DNA of 64,000 nucleotides, taken from NCBI RefSeq assembly GCF_000002595.2, contig NC_057017.1, forward strand, positions 2,380,067-2,444,066. Reading direction: 5' to 3'. Source of the DNA: Chlamydomonas reinhardtii (taxonomy: Eukaryota > Chlorophyta > Chlorophyceae > Chlamydomonadales > Chlamydomonadaceae). The position numbers and the translations under genes were made by a program. This document shows, piece by piece, positions 37,201-49,177 of the stretch (positions within the stretch are counted from its first letter, which is position 1; each line of letters starts with the position of its first letter). Under the pieces are notes generated by a model that was given only the letters and a program-made list of their open reading frames with translations, had not been told where the DNA came from and made no database searches.

Positions 37201-38258
37201 TCAGCAGGTGCCGCCCGCGGCCCCGCCCACACAGCTGCTGACGCCGCTGCGCCTCAGCGCCAGGTGCATGGAGGCGGCGCCCACCAGGTTCATGGCTGAC
37301 AGCACCAGCAGCCCAAGGGGCGACTCCCCAACGGCCACCAGCAGCCCAAAGGCCGCGGACAGGGCCAGGCGCGACCAGACCGTGGCCCGGTAGAAGCCCA
37401 ACGCTCCCAGGCCCTGCGGGCGTGCAAGCAGGAAAACGGAGGCGTGTTTAATTAGGGTTTGTTGTTAAAGTCTGGATGTTGGGCTGGACGCATGTGAAAG
37501 AAACTGAAGACATGTCTCTGAGCCTATTATGGCGGCCTTGCGACCAGAGCCTCCCCTGGCGCTACGCAGCCTGCCTGCTCCGTTCATTCCCAATACCTCA
37601 CCGCCACATCGCGTACCGAGACACCCCCTGAGCAGCACCCTTCAGCGGCTCACCTCGCGGTCGCCGCTGGCTGTGCCCAGGTACTGCCAGCCAATGAGCG
37701 TGAAGAGGATGCCGCCCACCCGGATCCAACCAGACGACACCGTCTCAGCCGCGAACAGCAGGCCTGCACAACAAACGAGGTGGGATGTAAGGGGGTTGAG
37801 TGGCTGTGGGTATATGTTGGCCGAGAAGATGGTTCTCGTTGCTTGGGCATGTGCAGGTAACAATGCAATGCATGGATTGCAGGTGGGTAGCGGGTGGAAG
37901 ATAGGGTTCCCGCAGGAGCAGGCAGTGTCCGCCAGCTGCCTGCAGGTGCCCAGCGCGCGCGCTCACCAAAGACTTGCTGCGGGACCAGGCACAGGGCCAG
38001 CCCGAAGATCACGGCGTAGGTGCCGGTGAAGAGGGCCGCCTGGATTTGCGGAGTGCTGCTGGGAGCTGACGCCGGCTGGCGACTGTACAGGTTAACAACG
38101 CGAGCCGGGCCGGGACAACAGTTAGGCGAGCCCGTGTGGCAAGGCCGAGCCTCGAACGCCCAATTCCTGTTCCGACCTACCTGGCAGCTCCCTCCGCTCC
38201 CGCAAGCACACGGACCGCCAGGCGACGCGACGCTGTGCGGGCGGAAGCGTGGTTGCAT
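37201..38258 (-). CDS. Small four-helix membrane protein of unknown function, probably plastid-targeted
   Basis: Minus-strand exons 38258-37967, 37763-37654 and 37413-37201 join in frame to 204 residues. The first about 75 residues are Arg/Ser/Pro/Cys-rich and could be an organelle leader. Four hydrophobic helices follow: around YAVIFGLALCLVP, VGGILFTLIGWQYLG, LALSAAFGLLVAVG and LGLLVLSAMNLVGAA. A short C-terminal Ser/Gly tail ends the protein. The start is uncertain: in-frame ATGs also lie at 38318 and 38369. An alternative 98-nt intron within exon 1 was tested and breaks the frame. No family is recognised. It is divergent from the CENPC-like/SANT gene with a 485-bp spacer. Confidence 0.6.
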
Positions 38259-38743
38259 GGCTGCAGCGACGGCTGCGCTGACCGGCAAACGAGCGTGGGG
38301 ATGGCCTTCCTTGACCATAGATTGGTGCTTAAAGGGACGCTGATACGGCCGCTGAAAGCTGCACCGCACGAGACCTTGCTTGCGTTGGGGGTTAGCGAAG
38401 GGGGCATTGTGAAGGCTGCTAGCGTGTACCTCCGAGAGTAAAATAGTGGGTCAAGCAAGTTAACAGTATACACGTGTATGGGTTGGTGTAGCTGCGTACA
38501 CCAGGGCTGCCTTCGCGAGCCCGGAATTTTCCAGTGTAGCGATGGGCGAGCTACCCGCGAGGCCCAGTGGCCAAGCTTTGTGCTATGCACCCTAAAATTG
38601 GACACGCTTACCAACAATGCTGACACTGCCCAAGTCGTGAGAAGGAAAGGCCTATTCAAAATGACAGAAGTCAGGGTTTGACAGGCGCCAGCTTCGGTCC
38701 CGCCTGCACGCTTGTATGTAGAAGGTACCATAGAGCTTGAAAA
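38259..38743. other. Divergent promoter region
   Basis: 485 bp between two ATGs on opposite strands, somewhat A/T-richer near 38440-38740. No specific element recognised. Confidence 0.4.
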
Positions 38744-41700
38744 ATGGAGGCCTCGCCGGGACCATCTTCGGCGACGGGTGCAGCGGGGACTCGGACCAGC
38801 GGTCGTGCGCGCAAGCCCCGCGGCGAGTTCTGGATGAATGCGGACGGCAACAAGTCACAGTCAAAGCTGCTTCTGGACTTCCCAGAGCTCAGCGAGCGCA
38901 AGCAGGGCACGGGGACCTGTGCTCCAAAGTCGCAAGGTGAGATTTATTGTTTTCTCTTGGCCATTGCCTCTTGCGGTAAACGTGTATGGTTGTCACTGAC
39001 CAACAGGCAAAGGCAGCACTGGTCGGCACGGTACGGGGCCGACAAGCGAGCTGAAGTCCCCAGTCTCCGCGAAGCCTGGGCGCCCACGGCGCCTGTCCGC
39101 TGCCCTTGCCGCGCTCGCGCAGCCGGACGACCAGGAGCCTCGCAGCACAGGGCCTGGGGAGGACCGGGAGACACCTTTGCAGCGTGGTTCTGGGGGGACT
39201 CCAGAGCGGCCGCGGCAGTCGCACAAGGCGTACGAGCTCTCGTCGCCGGGCCAGTCGCCGGCAGCGGTAGCACGCAGGCCGGCAACCCGGTCGACTCCAG
39301 CCAAAGAGCCTGTGCCCGACAGCGCGGCCGCAACCCACTCGGACCTTGCAGCTGCAGCTCCAAAGAGCGCCGCCCACAAGCTCAGAGTGAGCAGCGCCGA
39401 CGGCACAGGCGTGGCTGCTGCGGTTCCGACCGTGCCAGCAGCCGCGGCGGCTGCGGTGATTGCGCCGGCCGTTACAAGCCCCCGAAAGAAGGCGTCTGCA
39501 AAGGAGCTGCAAATGCTGGGTAGCATAAATGTGATCCGCTTTGTTGTAGACGAGGGCGAGGCTGGCAAGCGCGCCACTCGCGCACGCGGTGTCGCAGCAC
39601 CGGTGCCAACGGGGCACGCAGCTGCTGTGACAGCCAGCACTGCGACAGCGGCAACAGGGGCGGTGCGCCAGGCAGTGCTCAACGGCGGCACCGCAACCAG
39701 CAAGGCTGCGCGAGAGCCCGAAGCGCGGGCGCGCGTGGCGGTGCCTGCCGCTACTGCTGCTGCCGGTGCCGGTGGTATGGGCGATTGCGCCGCAGTGGTT
39801 GCAGTGATGGGCCTGGGTGTAGACGAGGACGGCGGAGCGCCGCAAGGGAGTCCGCCGGCGCCTGACTTACAGCGCACGTCTGCACGTCACGGCGCCGGCA
39901 GAGGCACAGCAGGGGCCGCTGCAGGTGGATCGTCCCGCGCCGGTTCTGCGCGTGGCCGCAGCAGCAGCGGCAAGGCAAAGTCCGCCGGCGGCACCGTTGT
40001 CGGCTCCGGGAAACAGCAAGGCCCGTCGGGCAGCGCCCCGCAGCCAGCGCTGGGAGCGAGGCCCGCCGCTGCTGCAGCACCAGCACCTGCTGTGCAACCG
40101 GAGGCGGACCAGGACGAGGAGGCCGCAAGGCCACGCAAGCGCTCGCGCAAGGGCGGCCGCACGGACGTAACCCACGCGGCGGCTCCGATGCCGCAGCCTG
40201 CGCCGCAACCTGCTGTTGCTGCCTCAACTGGGGCCGGCGCGGCGGGTGTTGCGCCACATGCCGCGGAGGGGCCCAGTCGTTCGCTCTCGCGGCGATCGGG
40301 GCGGGCAGCTGGCCCAAGCGTCGCAACGGCTTCAGTGCAGCCGCCACCAGCTACAGCCGACAGGCCTGTGTCAATGGTCGCTGCTACTGCCACAACCGCC
40401 ACCGTCATGACTGCTGGAGCTGGCGGCGATGACGCCGGTCAGGGGATGGCAGGAGATGCAGGCGGGAGCAAGGCACGGAGCGAGCGCGATGGGAAAGGCA
40501 GCAAGGGCACCAAGCGCCGGCGGGGACAGAACGGCTCAGTAGCAACTAATGCCAGCGCAGAGGGCGCGGCTGCCGCCACGGCTTCACAGCAAGTGCAGCA
40601 GCAGGGCTCGCAGCAGCTTGGCAAGGAGGTATCACAGCTGCCGCCGCCGCAGGAGCTGCGGCAGGGGCGACAGGAGCGCCCGGCGGCGTCCGAGGCTGGC
40701 ACGGATTCGGCAGCGACGAAGAACCGCGTGAAAGCTGGGAGCAAGGGGAAGGAGATGGCTGCGGAGGAGAAGCAGGCAGTAACAGCAGCAGACATCAGCA
40801 AGCGTGCTGAAGCGCCGCCGTGTGTGCCAGCTGAGTGCTCGCTCGAGCAGCAACTGCAGGCGCAACCGCAGGCGCAGCCGGAGGCAGTAGGCGAGGATGG
40901 ACTCGCAGCAGCGGCGGCTGACGGGCACACGGGCGCAGATGAGGCGGACGGGGGCTGGTCTGGTGCCATGCAGGCGGCGCTGGTGGCCGCGTCCGCGGCG
41001 GCCTCGGCAGCCAAGGCTGCAGCGGCTGTGTGTGGCGCCCGCTCGGTGTCCCCCACTGCGTCGGTCGCGCAGTCCTCTGCTGGCGAAGACGCGTGGCAGC
41101 GCCGTGGTTCCGGGGCGCCCCGGCATACGGTGGGTGGGGCGAGGTGCAGCAACCATGCAGGGGATGTCGCCGGTTGTGCCCTGCCCTTGTCGTTCTGGCT
41201 ACCTGCCTGCGTTGTTTAGCTTGTGTCGTCATGTTGCCACGGCGATAGGCAGTATGCTGCTGCAGATGTCATGCAGCTTCACGTTTTCCTCGTACCAACA
41301 CTTTCCTTGTGCTGCTTCTGCCATCCCGCTTTGCAGTCCCCTGGCGAAGCCGCAGTAGCCGCAGCCGCAGCCCAAGCCGCTGCACCCGGCGGCACGCTGC
41401 CGCCGCCCCGTCGGGCACCTCCGCCGGTGCCGCGCTTCCACGACCTGCCACCACAGTCAGCCTGGCAGCCGCCGCTGGCGGCAACGGAGGCCGCGGGTGG
41501 CTCGGACCGACCATTGAGTCGCGGTGCTGCGCGCGCTCCTGCAGCGGTCGGCACTGCCGCCTCGGGTGCGGGCGGCTGGGTGGGCGGCGTGGACATGCCG
41601 GATAGGATGCCAGGGCGGGAGCGGCCTCCGCAGCAACAGCTGTACCGGACAGCACTGGAGGACCAGGGTGCGGCTGATGGGGAGGACGGTGCGGGCGGCT

Positions 41701-44700
41701 TCTTCGTGCGGCGGGGGCACGGCGAGGGCACCGGTGGTGCTGCAGGCCCGCATGTTGAGGCGGAGGCCTCGGTGACGCCGACTCGACGGCACGGGCTCAG
41801 CCCTCGGCGGCAGCCGCCTCTTCAGCCCCGCCAGCCGCCGCCGCTCGGCGGCCCGCATGTCGCACTCGGCAGGTCACAGCAACAGGTAGGCCAAATGGGC
41901 TGCGCGCTGGGTAGATGGCGGCCTAGAGGGGCAGAGCTAGTACGGAATGGCGGGTCACATGGTGTGTGGCGTGACATGCCGTGTATGGTATCGCAACGGA
42001 TGCGGCATTTCTGCGAGCTGGGCAGCGGCGATTGAGGTACCGATGGCGTCGTCGCATGTCCCCGATCGGCATAAGGCCCTCGCCTGAACACGTGTGTCCG
42101 GTGCTGCACGTCGCAGGACCCCTATGGGCTGGCGGCGGACTCGGACGAAGCCGGTGAAGAGCAACAGCAGTGGCATCAGCAGCACCCGCAGCAGCACCCG
42201 CAGCAGCACCTGCAGCAGCAGCAGCGGCTAGGTTGTGGCAATGTTGATTACTACGGCCACGGCTCATCAGGCGACGGCGCCGCCCCCCCGCACCAGCACC
42301 AGGGTCGCCGCCCGCCACAGCTGCACGGCAGCGACCTGCTGTCGTCGCCTCGCAGGCAATCCCTGGCCGCTCCGGGCCAGGGCCAGGGCCAGGGCCAGCG
42401 TGTGAGTTACCCGCCGCTGCAGCAACGGGGCGCGCAGCAGCGGCAGACTGATCAGCAGCAGCAGCTCCTCAGTGACTCGCGCCGGTCCTCGCACGCGCAC
42501 GCGGGCGGCAGCTGGCAGCCGGCAGCGCATGCGGCTGCAGGTGGCGTTGCCGGCGATGCCTACTGGGATGCGCCGGGCGGCAGGGAGCGTGTGGGTGACA
42601 GAGCCTTTAGCGACCGGCAGCTTCCCATGGGTGCACTGTACGGCGCTGGGTACGGCACTGCTGCTGCTGAGCCAATGGAGGAGGATCGTGACGATGGCGG
42701 CCACGCGCGCGGCTACCCGCCGAGCATGAGCACGCGGCTGCAGCCGCGGCAACACGAAGAGGAGCAGCGCCGGCAGCAGCATGGTGCGGCGGCGGCCGGC
42801 GGCCGGGCCGCTGCCCCAGAGCCGGACTGGTTCGTGCGGCGGGCGCCAGGTCGTGTGGGGCCCGGGCAGCCGGAGCGCCGTGCGGAAGCGTACACAGAGC
42901 AGCAACACCAACAGCTGCGTTGGGAAGAATCACGCCCGCATCCGCATCACGCTCAGGAGGCCGCTGGTCAGGCAGCGGCGGGTGCTGAGCCGTTCCGGGC
43001 GCCCAGGATGAGGCCTGTGCCGGCGGCGCCGCCGCCCGCGCCGCCGCCGCGCCAGCAGCAACAGCAGCCGCCGCAGCCGCCGCAGCCGCAAGGACAGCAG
43101 AAGCACGCGCCATTGGCGCCCGTGCAGCAGGCCCAGCTCCAGGGTCAGGCCAGGCAGCCGCCGATTGCGCTGCAACCACCGCGTCAGCACCCGCTGCCGC
43201 AGCCGCCAGGTCAAGCGCATTCGCAGCCGCTTCCACAGCACCCTCCCGCTTTCGCCATACCGACGCTGCGTGGCCGCGCGCATCACCAACAACACAGTCA
43301 GCAGCAGCATTCCCAGCCCCAGCAGGAGGCGCGGCCAGCGATGTCCTCGGGTGCGGCCACGTCCACCGTCGCGAGCGTGTTCTCGGACTCGCTGCGGCGG
43401 GCCCTTAGTCGCGCTGACCAGCTGGCCCAGCGCAACAAGACGCGGCACCAGGAGATTGCTGAGAACGAGGAGGTGCGTGTTGGGTCGCGTGCGGCCGCAC
43501 GGCATGTGGTGCGCCTATGGTGGCTGCAAGGGCTCGCAACACTGGTGTTAGGATCTGTTCGACAGCTGGCCATCATGCTGCATTGAACCATTGTGTGTTT
43601 GCCATGCAGGACGGCTGGACGCTGGAGCAGGTGCAATCGCTGCAGGTGCGCGACTTTGCATGTTTGCTATGGACCTAATAATAATTGGTCTTATCAAGCT
43701 GCCGCCAGCACATGTCCGCCGCTCGCTGTGCACCTTGAAACCTTAAGCATCCAGGAACCGTACCTGCCATTCGCCACACAAAGTAACCAGTCAAACAATT
43801 GTAACGCCAAATTTCAACGCACCCCATGTGCCCCCCCCCCAGTCCGCCTACTACCGAGTGGATCCGCTGCATCCGCACTTTTGGCGCGAGGTGGCGCGCG
43901 GCGTGCCCGGCAAGACCGCAGGTGCGGGGCGGATGTGGATGCGGAGGCGGAGGCAGGGCGGGTCATGGGAAGCATTGGTGATGTCTGGGGCAAGGCGCTC
44001 ACACGGCCAAGACATCTGGCAGCGGGGAACTCGCTGCGCACACGTTGACCCGTTCCCGCGCCCTCAAACCCAGCACCCGACTGAGAGCGCCGTTGCCGTG
44101 TCCTTGCCCTGAGGTCTGTGCGGTGCCCCCATGTGCCTGTGTGCAGCGGAGTGCTTCTCGCGCGTGTTCGCTTCTGGCCGGGACCGGGAGGAGCGCGCGG
44201 CTCTGGCCAAGGCGCTGCGGCGGCGCCCGGCGGCGGCACCGGCCGGGCCCAGCGGCTCCACCAAGCCGCTCACGCTGGCGGCGGCGCGCAAGTGGACGCG
44301 GCAGGCGCACGAGCAGGTTGGGCCAGGGCGCGGGAAAATGTGGCTATTGCCGCATGCGATGCGCGATTCCACTAGGATTGCGAAAGAAAGTGCAGCAGTC
44401 ACATACGGTAACTGGGCCTGTCCTCGATCTGTATTAGGGCATTGGGCCTGCACCAATCGATATGTTGTGTGGGCACAATTGAATGATGTTTTCTTCCGTA
44501 CGGTGTCACAGGAGCAACTGGAGCGGCTGGCTCACCTGGGTGGCTTGGACCGGGATGAGGATGATGAAGACGACGACGACGACGAGGAAGAGCAGGAGGA
44601 GGGCGAGGTGGCCCAGGGCCCGGCGGCGCATGGCAGGGGGGCCGCCGGCAGTCGCGGGGGCAGGGGCGCCGGAGGCAGCCGGGGGCGCGGCGGCCGGCGG

Positions 44701-45480
44701 CCGGCACTGGCCATCCCAGATGACCCCACGGAGATGCGACGAATAATCGACAACCTGCAGCAAAAGCACCAGGCGGACAGGTGAGGAGGTGCAGGGGTCT
44801 TCCTTGGTCAAGGCCATCGTCCATCACGTTGCTGCAAGTTGTGGTCGCGTTGGCCTTGTCATTGTTGAGGTGCTGCCGCTTCGGGAGCAGCGCCTGCCGC
44901 TTGACTGTTGGCGCTGGACTGCAAAGTGTGATGACGTCGCTGTGCTACCCGCCGCACACCCAAACGCGCCCGTGCCCGTACCCGCCACCGCAGGTTCATC
45001 ACGTCTTTCCTGCGAAAGCAAGGCGGCTGGGCCAAGTGGCACAAGGCCGTGCGCGAGGCCCAGGACCGCCGCCTGCGCAGCGTTTCCACCGCAGCCGCAG
45101 CGGCCGGCGGCAGCTCCGCCGCCCTTGGCGGCGGCGCCGCCGCCCGTCACGGCCCTGGCGCCGGCGCAGCAGGCGTTGCTGCCGCGGGTGGGCAGCATGA
45201 CAGCGACCCTCTGGCACGTGTCATTCAGCGCATGCTGGCACGTGACGAGGCTGAGGAGCTGCGCGAGATGTGGCGTGACGCGGACGAGGCGGAAGGGCTA
45301 CAGCCGTACGGTGGCGGCGGCGGAGCCGCTGGTGACGGCGGTGGTACGGCAGGAGCTTTGTACGGCGGCGATGAGGAGGACGAGTACGACGAGGCGCGAG
45401 AGCGGGAGGAGGAGGAGATGCGGCGGTTCTTGGTGGCTGAGGGGCTGTTGGGGCCGGACGGCATGCCCGTGTTCCGCTGA
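38744..45480 (+). CDS. CENPC-like motif plus SANT domain protein, candidate KNL2/M18BP1-type centromere factor
   Basis: Exons: 38744-38936, 39007-41129, 41337-41885, 42117-43472, 43610-43645, 43843-43921, 44147-44316, 44512-44780, 44994-45480; 1753 residues, all phases agree. Residues 17-32 read RTSGRARKPRGEFWMN, close to the CENPC/CENPC-k pattern (R-x-S-x-R, KP, aromatic-W) that binds CENP-A nucleosomes in CENP-C, KNL2 and non-mammalian M18BP1. Residues 65-1400 are low complexity (Ala, then Gln/Pro). Residues about 1408-1458 are a SANT domain: DGWTLEQVQSLQSAYYRVDP, FWREVARGVPGKT, AECFSRVF. An acidic/RG-rich stretch follows, then a basic helix (FLRKQGGWAKWHKAVREAQD) and a charged C terminus. 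No SANTA domain was seen. It could instead be a chromatin SANT protein with a chance CENPC-like match. Confidence 0.7.
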
Positions 45481-45665
45481 GGAGTTGGGGAAGCTGAGGG
45501 GGGAGGGCAACGACAGGGGAGCAGGGGCAGGGAGCCACCGGCCGAGTGCTGCCTTTTCCGGGCTGCACAGTGTCATGCGTAATTGAGGGTAATCTTGCTG
45601 AATGACTCCGATGTAGGCCCCGCCAGCACTGCGAACGGCAGCAGTGTAGAACGCGCACCAGCAGT

Positions 45666-45670
45666 TGTAA
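45666..45670 (+). terminator. Predicted poly(A) signal TGTAA of the SANT gene
   Basis: TGTAA 186 nt after the stop, typical spacing. Confidence 0.5.
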
Positions 45671-46200
45671 CAATGTTGCTCACAACCCTTGGTTATTTGG
45701 ATGAGAGCAAGGAGCGTCAAGCGCGGAATCGAGCACGCCGGAGCACCCGGCCGTACTCTCCACTGGAGGCTTACTCACACGCAGCAGAGGGGAACAGACG
45801 CGGGCTACACCACTATCCGCCCTACCCGTTAGCTCACCGGCACAGCACACACACAGCCAATCCATGCAGGCCTCCTTAGACAGACGTGCATTCCTGACTG
45901 GTGAACACGAGTCCGAACACTTCCGAATGACGCCGGTCCGTACTCAACTACTTATGTTCACTGTACTCACGTTCACGCGAGCACGGGGCTGACCTTGCCA
46001 CCAGCACGCACACATGCCATAAATAGCGAACGACTAAGTCCTCTACGGCACCTTGCTGTGCACTGACAAGAACCTGCAGTCACTCAGCAGCACGGCCCAT
46101 CAGGCCATAAACCCATGTCTGCCATGTCCGTCGCCACACACAAAAGTCACACGACGACGCAACATGCCACGCCCTTCCACTTTCCAGTGGGCTTCCGTAA

Positions 46201-46205
46201 TTACA
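46201..46205 (-). terminator. Predicted poly(A) signal of the acetyltransferase gene
   Basis: TTACA on the plus strand, about 210 nt beyond the stop at 46417. Confidence 0.45.
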
Positions 46206-46416
46206 AACACCATGCGGAGCCCTTGCCAAGACAACAGCATCATGCGGCACCCTTGGCAGTTGCCCACGCACCCCTCCTCGCCGCAACTTGTTCGGTCCAT
46301 GCCCTCGCCGACCGTACGCACCTTGGCACTCCCCAGTGCAGGGAACTGGCCGCGACCTTGCCACAGCCTGCGCCCCTCGCCTCTCCCCTTCTACCACACG
46401 AACTCTAGATGCGTGT

Positions 46417-49177
46417 CTACACCCTCTTGCCGTACACCCAATGGTCCCGGTACCCGCCCGTCGCGGTGTACAGCGCCGGCAGCGGCACGCCGCCTCCACC
46501 GTCCTCGGACCCGGGGCCTGCACCTGCACCTGCTGCGCCCGCACCTGCTGCGCCAGCGCCAGTCGGGGCCGCGCTGCTGCCGCCACCGTGCAGCTGCGCC
46601 GTGTGCTGCTGCGTGGGCGGCGGCGCGGTGGCGGCGGCCCGCAGCGTGAACGCCATGAAGTGCGGGTGCAGCCGGCCGGCGTGCAGAATGGCCGCATGCG
46701 TAGCGGCGTTGTCACGTGCAAGGATGCCTGACGCAAGCAGAGGGGCAAACGCAGAATTGGACGATGGACGCTACACGAGTGCACGCTGAACATACCTTCC
46801 CTAAAACAGAACCAAAGGAAAGATCAAAACAGACATACGCAAACGCGCGACTATGCATGCACGAGCCCTCACCTGCCGAGATGCGGTTCAGCATCTCGAA
46901 GTAGGTCAAGAGCATCACGCCGACAACCTCCTCCTCCTGGTGGTGCTCCTGTTTGCCCTCCGCGCCCGCCCCACCCGAGCCAGGCGCCGGTGCGGTGAGC
47001 AGCCACACGTTCCCGGCCGCGAGCTCCCGGGCCACGAAGGGCCCAGTGATGGGGAAGGCGTCGTAGGGCATGGGTAGCCACAGCAGCGGCTCGAGAGCCC
47101 GGCAGCTTGAGGCGGCGCCCTTGGCGGGATCCCTACCCCCGGCACCGCCGCTACTGCTACTGCTGCTGGCGGTGGTGCCGTACAGGAGGTGCGACACGGC
47201 GGAACGGAGCTCCGCCACGCCTGACACGCGGCGCCAGCGCGGCAGCAGCGCCTGCGCCGCGACGTCCGACTCCAAGGCCTGTCGCGCGCCTGCGCGGCGC
47301 ATCAGGAAAACAGGCATGAGTACATTACCGTGCCGCAGGCGTGGTGTACCGTAGCCATCCGCCTATGCTCGCAATCTCACTCCAATACCGCGACCCGGCT
47401 CTTGCACTTACCTTCCTGCGAAATCTTTATGCCCTGCCGACTCCTGGTAATGAAGCCAGCAAGCCACGTACCAAAAAGTAGTGCAACCCCGCCAAACCCC
47501 GACCAACCCCGCCAAACCCCGCCTACCTGGGATCCAGTCAATCATGTTCGGCGCCCCTGCCGGCACGCCACGGCCGCGCACCCAGCCCGCCGCCGCCTCG
47601 TACTCGTCCAGGGGCTTGTGCGAGGGCCAGCCCTCCACCTGTTAGAAATGGTGTGATGGCTATTTGGGCGAGTAGCGATCTGCCGCGAGCAGGGCGTGGC
47701 TACCAGGGCTTCTGCGCTTGTACATGGGACTCCGTACCAGTAGCTAACATCCGAAGCAGCAGTGCGGCCCAATCATCCCAACTGCCGAGCCGTACGACCC
47801 ACCTCGTAAAGTGGTCCTGTCAACTGCCGCCCGATGATCCGTTGCGCCGCGGGATTGTACGACGTCGTACAGGTGACGATGCTGGTGATGGGCTCAGGGG
47901 TGGCGGCAGCATGGCACGCGTCCGAGGGGGAGGAGGAATTCGACACGGTTAGTGCCGGGCTCGCGGGCGGCGGCAGCGGCCCGAATTCCGGCGGCGCCAC
48001 CCCGGGCGGGTGCGCGTTGCAGCGGAGCTCCACCGGTGCCCGCGTGCAGATGGCTTCCTGTGGGTGCGGGCAGACACCGCACAAAACGACACGGGGGTAA
48101 AGGAGAGGCGTGAAGGTGGCCTTGCGTTGGGGCCCCAGTCCATAACGGCGGGGCGCGAGGGAAAGCATCGAGCTCGGGCGGCAGCCCAATGGTGACCGTC
48201 GCACACACAACAGACCCATGGTCGAATACACTGTGTGTAAAGTATGCTCTGAAGGTGATCCGCGGCCGTAACTCTGCAGCGCATACACTGTCCTGCGCGT
48301 ATTGCTTTCCTTGCTCTTCTTAACACACCCATGGCAGACAGTCCATTCTCTTCATTTTTCTCACCATGAGGAAATGGCCCATGCCCTTGCCGCGAATGCC
48401 CTCCCGCACGCGCAACCCGAACAGCCAGATGCACTCGCCACGCCGCTCGCCACAGACTGTTTGGTATTTGCACGGGGGGCATGAGGAAATGCAAACGAGG
48501 CCTGGGTTAATATTGCGCGACGCAGATCATGCGCGCGTGGCCATTGCGTGCGCCTGGACATTCAGAGGCACAAGCCGCCGCCAACTAACTCCCACATGCC
48601 ACGAGGCTCCATCCCGAAGGCCGAAGCTGCCGGACGAACTTTCAGATAACCAAGCGATGCAGTCCTGGGTCAGTCCAGCACTCAACTGATGCCGTCGATG
48701 CGGCCCGCGCCGCCGCCGCTGCTATCTGCCGTCTCCCCCTCCGGCGACCCCACAGCCTCCGCCGCTAGCACCAGCACTCCCGGGTCCTCTGAAAGCTTCT
48801 TGACTAGACGCGGCATGTAGTCCGTACCGTCGTCTGTGAACGAATGAAAGTTAGGTACCAGGTCGCTGGGAGGGAGTAATTGATTGGGCCCAGCTCTTGT
48901 TATCGTAGGCCTAAAGTGTGTTTTCCGGCCACGCGCCCACCACGTTAAACCACGCCCCGCCTCCTCGCCTCTTCTGTGCGCTGGCCAGACACAGGACATC
49001 AGTCCCCAAGAACTACGACTTACAAACTTTTGCGCAGATCTCCCGGAGGTCCTCAATGTCCCGGGCGTAGTCGAATGGCCGCACTGTGTGGGCGAGGGTC
49101 GTGGTGGCCAGCGCCTCCGCCACGGCCACAGCGCTTCCGACCACAACGGGCGCGCTAGCTCCTGAGGTTGCAACCAT
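46417..49177 (-). CDS. GNAT acetyltransferase, histidine-N-acetyltransferase (NAT16)-like
   Basis: Minus-strand exons: 49177-49024, 48833-48687, 48456-48365, 48057-47803, 47638-47527, 47289-46873, 46727-46417; 495 residues, phases consistent. The N-terminal half is a GNAT fold: VRPFDYARDIEDLREI, then YDGTDYMPRLVKKL (the YxGxDYxP element of HisAT-like proteins), acetyl-CoA loop motif A in FGLRVREGIRGKGMG (about 113-127) and TSYNPAAQRIIGRQL before the conserved G-W-P turn (VEGWP). The C-terminal half (254-495) contains LLWLPMPYDAFPITGPFVA and VVGVMLLTYFEML, plus a Gly/Ala low-complexity segment. Fish HisAT makes N-acetylhistidine; the algal substrate cannot be inferred. In-frame ATGs upstream of 49177 give an Arg-rich leader and were not preferred. 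Confidence 0.7.

Larger units (their letters stand above)
45481..46416. other. Convergent 3' UTRs of the SANT and acetyltransferase genes
   Basis: Two stops face each other across 936 bp with a poly(A) signal for each (45666 plus, 46201 minus). No other gene is seen between them. Confidence 0.5.

Noticed and set aside
38080-38180. Possible 98-nt GT-AG intron in exon 1 of the membrane protein
   Set aside because: Removing it shifts the frame away from the membrane helices.
40439-41152. 237-codon minus-strand Cys/Ala/Ser-rich frame
   Set aside because: Antisense to exon 2 of the SANT gene; the Cys runs are the reverse complement of GCA/GCT-rich codons.
47858-47873. 16-bp palindrome TGTACGACGTCGTACA, with a near copy at 10149
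   Set aside because: At 47858 it is explained by codons of the acetyltransferase (TCTTSYN); the copy at 10149 straddles a splice site. It is probably coincidental.
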